Shown: positions 52,943 through 62,202 of the stretch, piece by piece
Layout: each line of letters begins with the position of its first letter
Position numbering within the stretch: position 1 is the stretch's first letter
Assembly (NCBI GenBank): GCA_913063375.1
Contig: CAJXXR010000004.1
Span: forward strand, 1-64,000
Reading direction: 5' to 3'
Origin: an uncultured Flavobacteriales bacterium
GTDB taxonomy: Bacteria > Bacteroidota > Bacteroidia > Flavobacteriales > CAJXXR01
DNA: 64,000 nt
Translations under genes and position numbers: made by a program
The notes under the pieces: generated by a model
Databases searched by the model: none
The model's input: only the letters and a program-made list of their open reading frames with translations
What the model was told of the DNA's origin: nothing

Positions 52943-53815
52943 TTATCGTAGTTCAGCTTTAATTTTAGCTGATAATTCTGACGAAACTTCAACCAAAGGT
53001 AAACGTACATAATTCTCACATACACCTCTTAGTTTCAATACTTCCTTAATTCCTCCTGGGTTTCCTTCGGCGAAGATTAAGTTCATCATTTCTAGTTGCA
53101 TATAATGGAGATTCTTTGCTTCTTCATTATTCCCGGCAAGACCTTCTCTTACCATATCAGAAAATTCTTTTGGATAGGCCATTCCTTGTACAGAAATAAC
53201 ACCATCACCACCCATAAGTACAAGGGGTAGAGTAAGGGCATCGTCACCAGACAATACTAGGAACCCTTCAGGACGGTCTCTTAAGATTTCCATACATTGC
53301 ATCATATCTCCGGAAGCTTCTTTAACTGCGATGATATTATCGAAATTATTTGCTAAACGAAGTGTTAGACTAGCAGACATATTTGAAGAAGTTCTACCTG
53401 GTACATTGTATAAAATGATTGGTAGAGGTGAAGCCGTAGCAACCGCTTCAAAATGCTTATATATTCCTTCTTGTGTAGGTTTGTTATAAGCTGGAGAAAC
53501 AGAAAGTATAGCGTCTACTCCGGTAAAATCAGTACTTTTTATTTGCTCGACAACAGCTTGTGTACAATTACCACCCAATCCTAGAACGATAGGTAATCTT
53601 CCTTGGTTTTCAGCTATTACTGTATCCAGAACCTGTTTCTTTTCAGAATCATTTAAAACGGCACTTTCACCGGTAGTACCCATTACTACCAAATGTTCAA
53701 CGCCACCATCAATAAGGTAATTTACCAGTTTCTTTAATGCAGGATAATCCACGTCTCTATTTTCAGTGAATGGAGTAACAATTGCAATTCCGGTACCTCT
53801 TAATTTAGTAGTCAT
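52943..53815 (-). CDS. dapA: 4-hydroxy-tetrahydrodipicolinate synthase
   Basis: A 290-residue aldolase condensing pyruvate with aspartate semialdehyde, the committed step to diaminopimelate and lysine. The barrel signatures 'GTGIAIVTPFTENRDVDYPAL', 'VMGTTGESAVL', 'ILYNVPGRTSSNM' (Tyr136, Arg141) and Schiff-base Lys165 in 'IIAVKEASGD' are all present. Normal length and complete. Followed by a hairpin terminator and read alone. dapD of the same pathway is at 34122, so the two are unlinked here. Confidence 0.96.
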   Translation of the reverse strand: MTTKLRGTGIAIVTPFTENRDVDYPALKKLVNYLIDGGVEHLVVMGTTGESAVLNDSEKKQVLDTVIAENQGRLPIVLGLGGNCTQAVVEQIKSTDFTGVDAILSVSPAYNKPTQEGIYKHFEAVATASPLPIILYNVPGRTSSNMSASLTLRLANNFDNIIAVKEASGDMMQCMEILRDRPEGFLVLSGDDALTLPLVLMGGDGVISVQGMAYPKEFSDMVREGLAGNNEEAKNLHYMQLEMMNLIFAEGNPGGIKEVLKLRGVCENYVRLPLVEVSSELSAKIKAELR

Positions 53816-53929
53816 GACTGATGTCTTTTCGTAATTAGTTTATGCAAAATTAATATTCTTTGGGAGTATAGGAGTGCTTTGAGAATTAATATACTTATTT
53901 TAGTCGTTTAAATAAAAATTCAACAAAGC

Positions 53930-55099
53930 ATGGCGATCATTTTATTCGACGGTGAGGAAAGAATAGACCTATTACCATTAACATATACAAGACCTATATC
54001 TGAATTAAGAATAGGGATATTAACCATAACGGAAAAATGGCGCAAGTATTTCCAGTCAGAAATTGGTTTTTTAACGGTTGATTATTTACAAGCAAAATAC
54101 CCTTATTTAGAAGGTGAAAATCAAACTTTTATCCGTGGAAATGTATGCCCTAACCCTGAATTGTTTACAGCGATTCAAAACCTGGGACTAGGTGACGGAA
54201 TTTACCAAGCAGATAAATTGATCGTATTCAAAGGAAATAAGGCACAATTTTTATCCCATACCATAGCAGCTGATAATTATACCGTAGACCTTTTAATGGT
54301 GAATAATCCATGGGATATCTTCAGTAAAAACGGCGAAGCCATACAATGTGATTTTGACCTTATAACGGATGGTAGAACTTCTCAATTCTTGAGTAATACC
54401 AATACTGTCTTGGGGCCTGAGAATGTATTTGTTGAAGAAGGTGCGACGGTAGAATGTGCTATAATTAATGCTACCAATGGACCAGTATATATAGGCAAGG
54501 ATGCTGAAATTATGGAAGGGTCTTTGGTTAGAGGACCTTTGGCTTTATGCGAGCATGCTACTTTAAAATTGGGAACAAAAATTTATGGACCCACTACGGT
54601 AGGGCCACATTCTAAGGTAGGAGGAGAGGTTAATAACTCAGTTATCCAAGGATTTAGTAATAAAGGACATGATGGGTTTTTAGGGAATTCAGTAATAGGA
54701 GAGTGGTGCAATATTGGTGCAGATTCTAATAATTCAAACCTTAAGAATAATTATGCTGAAGTGAGACTTTGGTCTTATAGAGATGAAAGATATGTACCTA
54801 CGGGTTTACAGTTTTGTGGACTTATAATGGGTGATCATTCGAAATGTGGAATTAATACCATGTTCAATACAGGGACAGTAGTTGGCGTGAATTCCAATAT
54901 TTATGGAGCAGGATTTCCTCGAAATTTTGTACCCTCGTTCGCTTGGGGAAGCGCAGCAGGAATGAAGGAGTATAAAACGAATAAAGCCTATGAAGTTGCA
55001 GAGGTAGTAATGAAGAGAAGAGGACTTGTATTTGATGAACAAGAAAAGGATATCTTGAATAAGGTATTCGAACTGAGTTCAAAACATAGGAGATTCTAG
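53930..55099 (+). CDS. GlmU-type nucleotidyltransferase/acetyltransferase (alternative Bacteroidota family)
   Basis: A 389-residue protein of the alternative GlmU family found in Bacteroidota. It begins 'MAIILFDGEERIDLLPLTYTRPISELRIGILTITEKW', a reduced nucleotidyltransferase domain whose 'R-P-...-R-I-G' stretch replaces the usual GxGTRM loop. A left-handed beta-helix with hexapeptide repeats follows ('VYIGKDAEIMEGSLVRGPLAL', 'TVGPHSKVGGEVNNSVIQGF', 'GIGADSNNSNL'-like). It is presumed to make UDP-N-acetylglucosamine from glucosamine-1-phosphate, downstream of glmM. Direct proof for this family is limited, so a related sugar-nucleotide role is possible. Bidirectional terminator follows. Confidence 0.85.
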   Translation: MAIILFDGEERIDLLPLTYTRPISELRIGILTITEKWRKYFQSEIGFLTVDYLQAKYPYLEGENQTFIRGNVCPNPELFTAIQNLGLGDGIYQADKLIVFKGNKAQFLSHTIAADNYTVDLLMVNNPWDIFSKNGEAIQCDFDLITDGRTSQFLSNTNTVLGPENVFVEEGATVECAIINATNGPVYIGKDAEIMEGSLVRGPLALCEHATLKLGTKIYGPTTVGPHSKVGGEVNNSVIQGFSNKGHDGFLGNSVIGEWCNIGADSNNSNLKNNYAEVRLWSYRDERYVPTGLQFCGLIMGDHSKCGINTMFNTGTVVGVNSNIYGAGFPRNFVPSFAWGSAAGMKEYKTNKAYEVAEVVMKRRGLVFDEQEKDILNKVFELSSKHRRF

Positions 55100-55118
55100 A
55101 TAGAATTTAATCCAAAGT

Positions 55119-55153
55119 AAAAAAGGCATACCAATACGGTATGCCTTTTTTTA
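55119..55153. terminator. Bidirectional terminator after the GlmU-type gene
   Basis: Stem AAAAAGGCATACC/GGTATGCCTTTTT with an AATAC loop; reads in both directions and abuts the stop codon (55151) of the convergent small membrane gene. Confidence 0.92.
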
Positions 55154-55369
55154 TAGCTGTCTTTTAAAAAACAAATAGTAAATGTTGGTTACTAGAATAA
55201 AGCCGTTACTTATAATAATAGGCCATTCCATATTGAGTAGAAAGCCATAAACTATAAAGAGAATGCAAGCAGTAGAGTTCCAGTATCGTAAGGTTTTAAT
55301 TTCCTTATTTGTGAAAGAAAACATTAATATGGCTGCAGCAAAATAGCCTATTATATCTGTAGTTGACAT
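55151..55369 (-). CDS. Small three-helix membrane protein
   Basis: A 72-residue hydrophobic protein with about three membrane segments ('DIIGYFAAAILMFSF', 'NSTACILFIVYGFLLN', 'PIIISNGFILVTNIYYLFF'). The layout resembles short SemiSWEET/PQ-loop or YgjV-like membrane proteins ('IGY.AA...F......LR..N...C..F..YG.L......I..N'), but no defining motif is present, so no function is claimed. Its stop overlaps the terminator arm of the GlmU-type gene. Codon use and hydrophobic pattern favour a real gene. Confidence 0.65.
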   Translation of the reverse strand: MSTTDIIGYFAAAILMFSFTNKEIKTLRYWNSTACILFIVYGFLLNMEWPIIISNGFILVTNIYYLFFKRQL

Positions 55370-55452
55370 GTTGAATTAGCATTTGTTAGCTTCAATCTAC
55401 TATTTTAAATGCTATAATTCACTTCCCGTTTACTAATTATTGAGGATCATTG

Positions 55453-55845
55453 CTAATTCTGTTGAGGGTCTGAAGGATATAAGATTTTAATTTGCATAAC
55501 AGTAGCAATGGAAAGGGCTCTTACTTTTGCTTGGTTCGCAATTTCTCCCTCAAAATTTTGGTTTACAGTTTCATTAAATAGATGTAACCATCTTTCAAAT
55601 AAAGCTTGGGTAAAAGGGCAGGTTTGATGAACCTCTTTATGCTTTTTCATAGGGTTACCATTAAAAGTTCCCGTATGGAATAATATACTTTCCCAGAAGC
55701 TGTACATTTTCACTAAATGTGTGTCCCAATTCACGTTAAACTTTTGATCGAAAATTGGCCCCAAAGATTCATCATCTCTTACTTTTAAGTAAAATTGATT
55801 CACTAAGAATTCTATATCTGTTCTGGACGTTATGTCTTTTTTCAT
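55453..55845 (-). CDS. Group III truncated haemoglobin
   Basis: A 130-residue 2-on-2 globin. Features of group III (trHbP) are 'LVNQFYLKVRDDESLGPIF', 'HLVKMYSFWESILFHTGTFNGNPMKKHKEV' and 'FERWLHLFNETVNQNFEGEIANQAKVRALSIATVMQIKI', with the heme-proximal region around 'HKEVHQTCPFTQALFERWLHLF'. Such cytoplasmic globins are linked to oxygen or nitric oxide handling and, in several bacteria, to microaerobic life. It stands alone, with no reductase or regulator next to it. Closely spaced in a cluster of small genes between the GlmU-type gene and the redoxin lipoprotein. Confidence 0.9.
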   Translation of the reverse strand: MKKDITSRTDIEFLVNQFYLKVRDDESLGPIFDQKFNVNWDTHLVKMYSFWESILFHTGTFNGNPMKKHKEVHQTCPFTQALFERWLHLFNETVNQNFEGEIANQAKVRALSIATVMQIKILYPSDPQQN

Positions 55846-56058
55846 GCTCCTACTATCTATAGTGAATGTAGCAATTCCCTATTTTACACCTAAAACCGTA
55901 AATTTATCAAACTTTAATGGGTTCATTCCCGCTACGATACAAATGTTGTGGATTCCTTTAAATTAAACACTGAGAAATATCAGTTTTTAAAAATTCTGAC
56001 ATTTTTTAACATAAAACCATGTAACTTTGAATTTCTCATTAAAGATTATTTACTGCTA

Positions 56059-56619
56059 ATGTCAAAGATTTATAACTTATTTGGAGGTCTATTTATGCTT
56101 GTTCTTTTTGCCTGTAGTGGAGGTAAGGGAAAAATGATGCAAGCTTCGGATTTGAATTTTCAAAAACCAGATAAGCTATCTGTATTTTATTTTTTAAGTC
56201 CTGAATGCCCACTTTGTGAAAATTATACAAAGGATATCAAAGATTTCTATCGAGAATTTTCTGCCGACAGTGTTGAATTTTATGGTGTATTTCCTGGGAA
56301 GGATTTTCCTGAGGAAAGGATCATGCGGTATTTTAAAGAATATGATCTTCCAATTATTCCTGTTTTGGATGTTGATTTTGAAATGACTCAATATTTCAAA
56401 GCTGAAATAACGCCAGAATGTGTTTTGGTTTCCTCTACAGGGGAAATTCTTTATCAGGGGAAATTTGATAATTGGTTATTAGCGCTGGGTAGAAGAAAAA
56501 GAACGGTTGACCAATTTTATTTGAAGGATGCCATAAAAGCTACCCTTGCCAATAAGGAAATCCTAGTGAAAAAGACTGCTCCAATTGGTTGTTTTATAGA
56601 ATTCAAAAATTCACACTAA
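56059..56619 (+). CDS. Redoxin-domain lipoprotein with CPLC motif
   Basis: A 186-residue lipoprotein with signal peptide and lipobox (LFAC, lipidated Cys19). The thioredoxin fold has 'LSVFYFLSPECPLCENYTKDIKDFYREF', in which Cys50-Cys53 form a CxxC pair, and a strand pattern typical of AhpC/TSA/ResA-like periplasmic redoxins. The C-terminal 'APIGCFIEFK' carries an extra Cys. It is probably a membrane-anchored periplasmic thiol oxidoreductase; partner unknown. The start is ATG 56059; the in-frame extension to 55948 has no signal. Its stop overlaps the ATG of the downstream subtilase by one base (TAATG), so the two are translated together. Confidence 0.82.
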   Translation: MSKIYNLFGGLFMLVLFACSGGKGKMMQASDLNFQKPDKLSVFYFLSPECPLCENYTKDIKDFYREFSADSVEFYGVFPGKDFPEERIMRYFKEYDLPIIPVLDVDFEMTQYFKAEITPECVLVSSTGEILYQGKFDNWLLALGRRKRTVDQFYLKDAIKATLANKEILVKKTAPIGCFIEFKNSH

Positions 56620-58103
56620 TGTTCAGATTGCTATTTGCTTTGTTTATTTTGACTTTTTTATCATTAAAAGCACAAAAAAGACATTTCAATTTTCAAATGG
56701 AGGATGTAAGTTGTTTCGAAAATCTAAATATTAGATTGGCAAAACAAAAGCAACATACTATTCCTTTGCATAAAATGTCGGTTTCTGCCAATCTGAATTA
56801 CTATTATAGTATTCAACTAGACATAGATAGGGATAGTTCATTGTTGCATCACTTAAAGCACTCTGCCTGCGTTCAAAATTTGGAAATGGTACCAAAAACT
56901 ACTTTGGCTACTATTTTTATTCCCAATGATACCTTGTATCCTGCACAATGGAATTTGGATTTTATTGATGCTCCTGAGGCATGGGGAATTAGAAACCCAA
57001 CAGATACTATTCTTATAGGAATAGTCGATACGGGAACTGATTTTGATCATCCAGATTTGCAAAATTTTTATCGGAATGAGGCAGATCCTGAAAATGGATT
57101 GGATGATGATGGAAATGGACTTGTAGATGATTACCGAGGTTGGGATTTTGGGATGGTAGATAACAATGCTCAGATTGCGGATGGGATTGGTTTGGATCAT
57201 GGTGTCCAAATGACTTCTTTGGCTGCAGCCCCTTCCAATAATTTACATGGAATAGCTAGTCCTGCACCAATGGTAAAATATTTACCAATTAAAATCACAA
57301 ATGATCAAGGAGGAATAGGAGACCCTTATGAGGGCGTAGCCTATGCTATTGAAATGGGCTGCAAGGTGATAAATTGTTCTTGGACCCAATCGGCAATAAC
57401 GAATTATGGAAAATCTGTTATCGCATTGGCCAAAGAAAAAGGAATACTTATAGTAGGCGCAGCGGGTAATTTTGATAACAATAATCCACAGTATCCCTGT
57501 GCAGATCCAACTGTTCTTTGTGTAGCGGCTATAGATGATTCTGGTGAAAAAACGACTGTTAGTAGTTATGGTCCATGGATAGATATAGCTAGTCCAGGAT
57601 TGAATATGTGGGCGGCAAGACCTGGCAGTAATTATGGATTGGCAGGAGGGACTTCAGGGGCATGTGCTTTTACAAGTGGTACTGCTGCATGGTTGTTTTC
57701 GATTTTCCCTGAGGAAGATGGAACTGCCATAAAAAATAGAATTATGGAAGGAGCAAAAGAACATTCTCTTTTGTTTGAACCCTATTTAACGAATTTGGGA
57801 ACGGGGACCTTAAATATGTTTCAGGCACAGGAAAATGAAGAGAAGAGCTTTTCAGGTTTAGAAGTTTGGCCAAATCCTTCGAATGGTAATTTTAGCGTAA
57901 CCTTTAGGTTGGTTGAAATGGAGGATTATTCCTTATTTATTTTTGATGTTCTTGGGAGAGAAATTGTTCGAAAAACAATGGATAATCTTCAATTAGGTGA
58001 AAATCAAGTTGATTTAAATCTTGTTTTAAAATCAGGGGCCTATTATTTAGTTCTTAAAGCAGAAAATACCTTTTTTCTCCAAGAAATTTTTATTGGAAAC
58101 TAA
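56619..58103 (+). CDS. S8 subtilisin-like serine peptidase with T9SS sorting domain
   Basis: A 494-residue secreted protease. Signal peptide (MFRLLFALFILTFLSLKAQ) and a short prodomain (to about residue 110). The catalytic triad is Asp137 ('IGIVDTGTDFDHPDL'), His194 ('LDHGVQMTSLAA') and Ser346 ('GGTSGACAFTSGTAAW'), with oxyanion Asn284 in 'AAGNF'. The C-terminal ~80 residues ('EVWPNPSNGNFSVTF', 'LGREIVRKTM') are a T9SS sorting domain. The subtilase domain is relatively short, without a protease-associated insert. It overlaps the redoxin lipoprotein gene by one base, hinting that the redoxin assists disulfide chemistry of this or similar secreted proteins (inference). Confidence 0.92.
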   Translation: MFRLLFALFILTFLSLKAQKRHFNFQMEDVSCFENLNIRLAKQKQHTIPLHKMSVSANLNYYYSIQLDIDRDSSLLHHLKHSACVQNLEMVPKTTLATIFIPNDTLYPAQWNLDFIDAPEAWGIRNPTDTILIGIVDTGTDFDHPDLQNFYRNEADPENGLDDDGNGLVDDYRGWDFGMVDNNAQIADGIGLDHGVQMTSLAAAPSNNLHGIASPAPMVKYLPIKITNDQGGIGDPYEGVAYAIEMGCKVINCSWTQSAITNYGKSVIALAKEKGILIVGAAGNFDNNNPQYPCADPTVLCVAAIDDSGEKTTVSSYGPWIDIASPGLNMWAARPGSNYGLAGGTSGACAFTSGTAAWLFSIFPEEDGTAIKNRIMEGAKEHSLLFEPYLTNLGTGTLNMFQAQENEEKSFSGLEVWPNPSNGNFSVTFRLVEMEDYSLFIFDVLGREIVRKTMDNLQLGENQVDLNLVLKSGAYYLVLKAENTFFLQEIFIGN

Positions 58104-58107
58104 TTAG

Positions 58108-58165
58108 AAACCTTTACATTTGTGGCTCAAAGGAAAAGATAGTAAGGGGTTTTGTTTTTTTTTAG
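58108..58165 (+). terminator. Candidate terminator of the subtilase gene
   Basis: AAACCTTTAC can pair with GTAAGGGGTTT (one G-T pair and one bulge), followed by a run of T. The loop is long, so this is less certain than the others. Confidence 0.5.
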
Positions 58166-58240
58166 AAAGGATGCATTGCAGAATGATCTCATTGAATTCT
58201 CTATTTTAGACCCTTAGTCATTCAATTATAAGCTACGAAC

Positions 58241-58669
58241 ATGAAATTACAAGGAATTTTATCTATTGCAGGAAAACCTGGATTATACAAAATTATTGGT
58301 CAAACTAAATCAGGTGTTCTGGTTGAAAGATTGGGAGAATCAAAGCGTTTTCCAGTTCCGGGATCTACTCGTATGAGTGCATTGGAGGATATCGCTATTT
58401 TTACTTATGAAGAAGAGATTCCATTGAAAAATGTAATGGAAACTATCTTTAAAATGGAAGAAGGTAAAGAATGTATCAGTCACAAAGAATCTTCAGATAA
58501 ATTGAAGTCTTATTTCGAGACTGTTTTACCAGATTACGATCAAGACAGAGTGTATATATCAGATCTTAAAAAGGTATTTAGTTGGTATAATTTATTGAAC
58601 CAAGAAGGTTATGTTGGTTTAATTGAAGAAACAGCTACTGAAGAAGTAGAGAATAGCGAAGAAGCTTAA
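58241..58669 (+). CDS. DUF5606 domain protein
   Basis: A 142-residue cytoplasmic protein matching DUF5606, a Bacteroidota family: 'LQGILSIAGKPGLYKIIGQTKSGVLVERLGESKRFPVPGSTRMSALEDIAIFTYEEEIPLKNV', with an acidic C-terminal tail ('EETATEEVENSEEA'). The N-terminal half reads as a small beta-barrel and the family is usually found near translation or growth genes; its function is not established. A terminator follows, so it is transcribed alone. Confidence 0.88.
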   Translation: MKLQGILSIAGKPGLYKIIGQTKSGVLVERLGESKRFPVPGSTRMSALEDIAIFTYEEEIPLKNVMETIFKMEEGKECISHKESSDKLKSYFETVLPDYDQDRVYISDLKKVFSWYNLLNQEGYVGLIEETATEEVENSEEA

Positions 58670-58685
58670 TTGCTAATTGCATTTG

Positions 58686-58716
58686 AAAAGCAACCGATAG
58701 GTTGCTTTTTTTTTGT
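58686..58716 (+). terminator. Terminator of the DUF5606 gene
   Basis: Stem AAAAGCAACC/GGTTGCTTTT with a GATA loop, then a long T run. Confidence 0.9.
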
Positions 58717-58868
58717 CTAAACTTTTTAATGATGATCAGTAATTCCCTAATTCAATGATCTGAAAGCTTTTCTTTTTTTATATTAGTACTTTATTGCGCT
58801 TTGGTGGTACTATGAATAATGGGAAATGAGGATTGAATTTTCATAAACCAAAGTAAAAACAATTTTAT

Positions 58869-60956
58869 ATGAAATCATTTTTTGCCCGTATTGGTCAATA
58901 TTATTCTTTGATATATAAGTTAATTGTAATTATCATTACTATTGGTTTATTGGCATATATGTTACCTCGGGAAGTCAGATTTAAATATGAATTTGCTAAA
59001 GGAAAGGTCTGGCAATACGATCATCTTTATGCTAGTTTTCCTTTTTCAGTACTCAAAACAGAGGCTGAGTTAGAAGAGGAGGAGAGCCTTATACGTACCA
59101 ATTCAAAGCAATATTATTATAAAGATAGATCGGTGGTTCAAAGGCAATTGGACCGGTATAATTCTAATTTCGATCGTATAGTTCAAGAAAAGGAAGAAGC
59201 CTTAGCAAAAGGAATTAAGGCTTTGTTTTCTGGAACAGAGAAGGATGATCTAGAAAATTTAAAATCTTTAAAGTTTGTTGGCCAAAATATTTTAAGGGAC
59301 CTTTTTGATAAAGGAATAGTTAGCCTTAATTCTACAGAAAAGGATTATATCTACCTTAGGACAGACAAGATCGTTAAGACGTCCAGTATTCACAATTTGT
59401 ACTCGCTTCAGCAGGCCTCCAAATTTATAGTAGATATTAAATTATTGGAGTTTCAAAAGAAATTTTTGATTCCAATACTTCAAGAATCCTTGGCGAATAA
59501 TATCTTTTTTGATGAAGAAGCGAGCCAACTTGAATTGAATACTACCTTGGCAAAAATAACGAGGGTAAAAGGGAGTATAGAGGAAAATTCTTTAATTATA
59601 GCTAAAGGGAAGTTAATTACTACTGAAAACTACCAAGTCCTAATTTCCTATAAACAACAATTTGTAAAACAAAATACCAATAATACCAATTTAGTATTGA
59701 TGATTGTTGGTCAGACTTTGTTGGTGTCCATTTGTATTATGATTTTATTTTTCTTTATCACACAGTTTAGAGAAGATATAATAGAGGACACCAATAATTT
59801 ACGATTTATATTTATCAATGTAGTGCTGATGTTTGGTATGGCTAAACTTTGTATAACGGTTAGCCCTGAACTAATCTATGCGATGCCTTTTTGTATTTTG
59901 CCCTTAGTATTAAAGGCCTTTTACGACACGAGGTTGGCGTTGTTTTGTCATTTGATTACAACTATACTGATCGCATTTATTGTAGCGAATAGCTTTGAGT
60001 TTATCTATATAGAATTGATGGGTGGGATTATTTCAATCTTGGCTGTGAATAGTATGTATAAAAGATCGGACCTATTTCTATCCGCTACCAAAATAATTTC
60101 TGTTTATATCGTTTCCTATTTTGCATTAGCAATTATTCAAAATAATTCGCTTGAAGAGATCAACTATTGGAATTTCATGTATTTAGCTATTGGTGGAGGC
60201 TTGACAGTAATGGCCTATCCTTTGATCTATTTATTTGAGAAAATGTTTGGGCTTATTTCAGATGTTTCATTATTGGAGCTATCTGATACGAATAATCCTT
60301 TATTGAAAAAATTACAAGAAGAGGCGCCAGGTACGTTTCAGCATTCCTTACAAGTTGCGAATCTTGCTGAAAATGCTGCTAATGAAATTGGAGCCAATGC
60401 ACTGCTTGTAAGGACTGGGGCACTGTATCATGATATTGGTAAAATGAGTAATCCTTTGTTTTTTATAGAAAATCAGGTTACAGGAGTGAATCCTCATGAC
60501 GAATTACCCTTTGAGGATAGCGCAAATGTAATTGTAGACCATGTGATCAACGGTATTGAAATTGCCAAAAAATATAATTTACCGGATAGAATTATAGATT
60601 TTATTCGAACACACCATGGTACTAGTACTGTACAGTATTTTTATAGACAATATTTGAAATCCTTTCCAGAAGGGGAATTAGATCAAAATGCCTTCAGTTA
60701 TCCAGGACCAAAACCATTTTCAAAAGAAACGGCAATATTAATGATGGCAGACTCCGTGGAAGCTGCTTCGAGAAGTTTATCCAATCCAGCCTTGGATGAT
60801 ATTCATGTGTTGGTAGATAAAATTGTTGCTAGTCAAATGAAAGAAGGGCAGTTTGATAACGCTGATATTACTTTCAAGGAAATAAATGTCATCAAGAAAA
60901 TATTGAAACAGCGGTTGAGAAATATTTACCACCTGAGAATTGAATATCCCGATTAA
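58869..60956 (+). CDS. 7TM-HD phosphohydrolase, PgpH-type (putative c-di-AMP phosphodiesterase)
   Basis: A 695-residue inner-membrane protein. N-terminal anchor, then an extracytoplasmic 7TMR-HDED-like sensing domain (about residues 40-270), a block of about seven membrane helices (residues ~275-465), and a cytoplasmic HD domain with metal ligands in 'HSLQVANLAENAANEIGANALLVRTGALYHDIGKMSNP' and 'IRTHHGTSTVQYFYRQYLKSF'. The layout matches PgpH, which hydrolyses cyclic di-AMP, a messenger linked to osmotic and cell wall homeostasis. It ends directly against the stop of the convergent idi gene. No cyclase is in the window. Confidence 0.92.
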   Translation: MKSFFARIGQYYSLIYKLIVIIITIGLLAYMLPREVRFKYEFAKGKVWQYDHLYASFPFSVLKTEAELEEEESLIRTNSKQYYYKDRSVVQRQLDRYNSNFDRIVQEKEEALAKGIKALFSGTEKDDLENLKSLKFVGQNILRDLFDKGIVSLNSTEKDYIYLRTDKIVKTSSIHNLYSLQQASKFIVDIKLLEFQKKFLIPILQESLANNIFFDEEASQLELNTTLAKITRVKGSIEENSLIIAKGKLITTENYQVLISYKQQFVKQNTNNTNLVLMIVGQTLLVSICIMILFFFITQFREDIIEDTNNLRFIFINVVLMFGMAKLCITVSPELIYAMPFCILPLVLKAFYDTRLALFCHLITTILIAFIVANSFEFIYIELMGGIISILAVNSMYKRSDLFLSATKIISVYIVSYFALAIIQNNSLEEINYWNFMYLAIGGGLTVMAYPLIYLFEKMFGLISDVSLLELSDTNNPLLKKLQEEAPGTFQHSLQVANLAENAANEIGANALLVRTGALYHDIGKMSNPLFFIENQVTGVNPHDELPFEDSANVIVDHVINGIEIAKKYNLPDRIIDFIRTHHGTSTVQYFYRQYLKSFPEGELDQNAFSYPGPKPFSKETAILMMADSVEAASRSLSNPALDDIHVLVDKIVASQMKEGQFDNADITFKEINVIKKILKQRLRNIYHLRIEYPD

Positions 60957-61466
60957 TTAGGATTTTGGAAAGAAGTCCTTTTCCATGATCAATTTAAACC
61001 AAACCGTGAAGGAATTGGGATCTAAGGCAATTTCATTTTTAATAGCAGAAATTGATAGGTATCTAAATTCGGAAGCTTCATCTGGGTTTAAAACAGGTGT
61101 ATCCTCCGTGTCAAGACTAAGGATGTGGTCGTACTCATGTTCTGTGAGTCCATTTTCAAAGGAAGCTTTATAGAGAAGATGGCCAATGGATATTAGGTCT
61201 AGGTGGCAGTGAATACCAATTTCTTCTTTTAATCGTCTTTTACAGGCTGTTTGAAGGTCTTCATCCGGTTTTGGATGACTACAGCATGCATTGGTCCATA
61301 AGTTCGGGCTATGATACTTTGAGGCAGCTCTTTTTTGAATAAGCATCTCTCCTTTGGCATTAAATATAAAAACAGAAAAAGCCCGATGAAGTAAACCATA
61401 CTCATGGGCTTTTAATTTTTCCATTCTGCCGATTTCATTATCCTGCTTATCGACTAAAATTACCAT
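60957..61466 (-). CDS. idi: Isopentenyl-diphosphate delta-isomerase, type I
   Basis: A 169-residue Nudix-fold enzyme interconverting IPP and DMAPP. Active-site Cys lies in 'TNACCSHPKPDEDL', and 'KRRLKEEIGIHCHLDLI' gives the Nudix-like helix with metal-binding glutamates. 'NGLTEHEYDHIL' contains the conserved Glu-x-Glu. Complete and of normal length. Its start is one base beyond the stop of the LytTR regulator gene upstream, so they form one transcript. It abuts pgpH tail to tail with no spacer. Confidence 0.94.
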   Translation of the reverse strand: MVILVDKQDNEIGRMEKLKAHEYGLLHRAFSVFIFNAKGEMLIQKRAASKYHSPNLWTNACCSHPKPDEDLQTACKRRLKEEIGIHCHLDLISIGHLLYKASFENGLTEHEYDHILSLDTEDTPVLNPDEASEFRYLSISAIKNEIALDPNSFTVWFKLIMEKDFFPKS

Positions 61467-61467
61467 A

Positions 61468-62190
61468 TTATTTGAATAGGTTAAGGCTTTTCATTAGATC
61501 ATCTTTTTTAGATCTACTCACAGGAATGATCTTTTTATCAATCAAAAGTGTAGTATCTTCAATATCAACAATTTTGTCTATGTTAACGATATAAGACCTG
61601 TGAACTTTGATAAACTTATTGTCTGGCAGTTTATCATTAATTTTTTTCATGGTAGTATGAACAATATACCCTTTATTGGCAGTCTTGAATACTACGTAGT
61701 CACCATTTGCTTCTAGGTATAAAATATCGTCAAGATTTAATTTCACGAAACGAGTATCTACCTTGATGAAAATATATTTTGTATTCGTTGTACTATCCGC
61801 AGCACCAGTAGTTTCTGTGCCATTTTCTTGAATTGCTTCTTGTTTTGGAACAACTCTTTCAGATGCTTTTACAAATCTTGAAAAATCAACAGGTTTCACT
61901 AGGAAGTCACAAACACTATGTTCGAATGCTTCAACAGCGTATTCTCTATTTGAGGTAACAAAAATTATTTGTGGTAATTCATTAGTGCTTTTCAGCAAGT
62001 CTAATCCCGAAAAGTCTGGCATTTCAATATCTAGAAATATGACATCCACTTCATTTAACTTGATGAATTTCATTCCATCAAGAGCATTGTCAAATTCACC
62101 AACCTGATCTAAACTATCTAATTTAGATATGTAGGATGATATCAATTCTCTTGACATTTTATCGTCGTCAATAACAATACATTTAATCAT
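61468..62190 (-). CDS. LytTR-family response regulator
   Basis: A 240-residue response regulator. The receiver has 'CIVIDDDKMSRELI', phosphoacceptor Asp54 ('VIFLDIEMPDFSGLDLL'), 'IIFVTSNREYAVEAF' and Lys in 'DFLVKPVDF'. A linker rich in Thr/Gly ('GTETTGAADSTTN') leads to a LytTR DNA-binding domain ('ILYLEANGDYVVFKTANKG', 'FIKVHRSYIVNIDKIVDIED', 'IIPVSRSKKDDLM'). It follows an Hpt-domain gene by 12 bases and precedes idi by 1 base. The pairing with a free Hpt protein implies a multi-step phosphorelay, and the hybrid kinase is not in this window. Confidence 0.93.
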   Translation of the reverse strand: MIKCIVIDDDKMSRELISSYISKLDSLDQVGEFDNALDGMKFIKLNEVDVIFLDIEMPDFSGLDLLKSTNELPQIIFVTSNREYAVEAFEHSVCDFLVKPVDFSRFVKASERVVPKQEAIQENGTETTGAADSTTNTKYIFIKVDTRFVKLNLDDILYLEANGDYVVFKTANKGYIVHTTMKKINDKLPDNKFIKVHRSYIVNIDKIVDIEDTTLLIDKKIIPVSRSKKDDLMKSLNLFK

Positions 62191-62202
62191 ATCTATTCCT
62201 AT

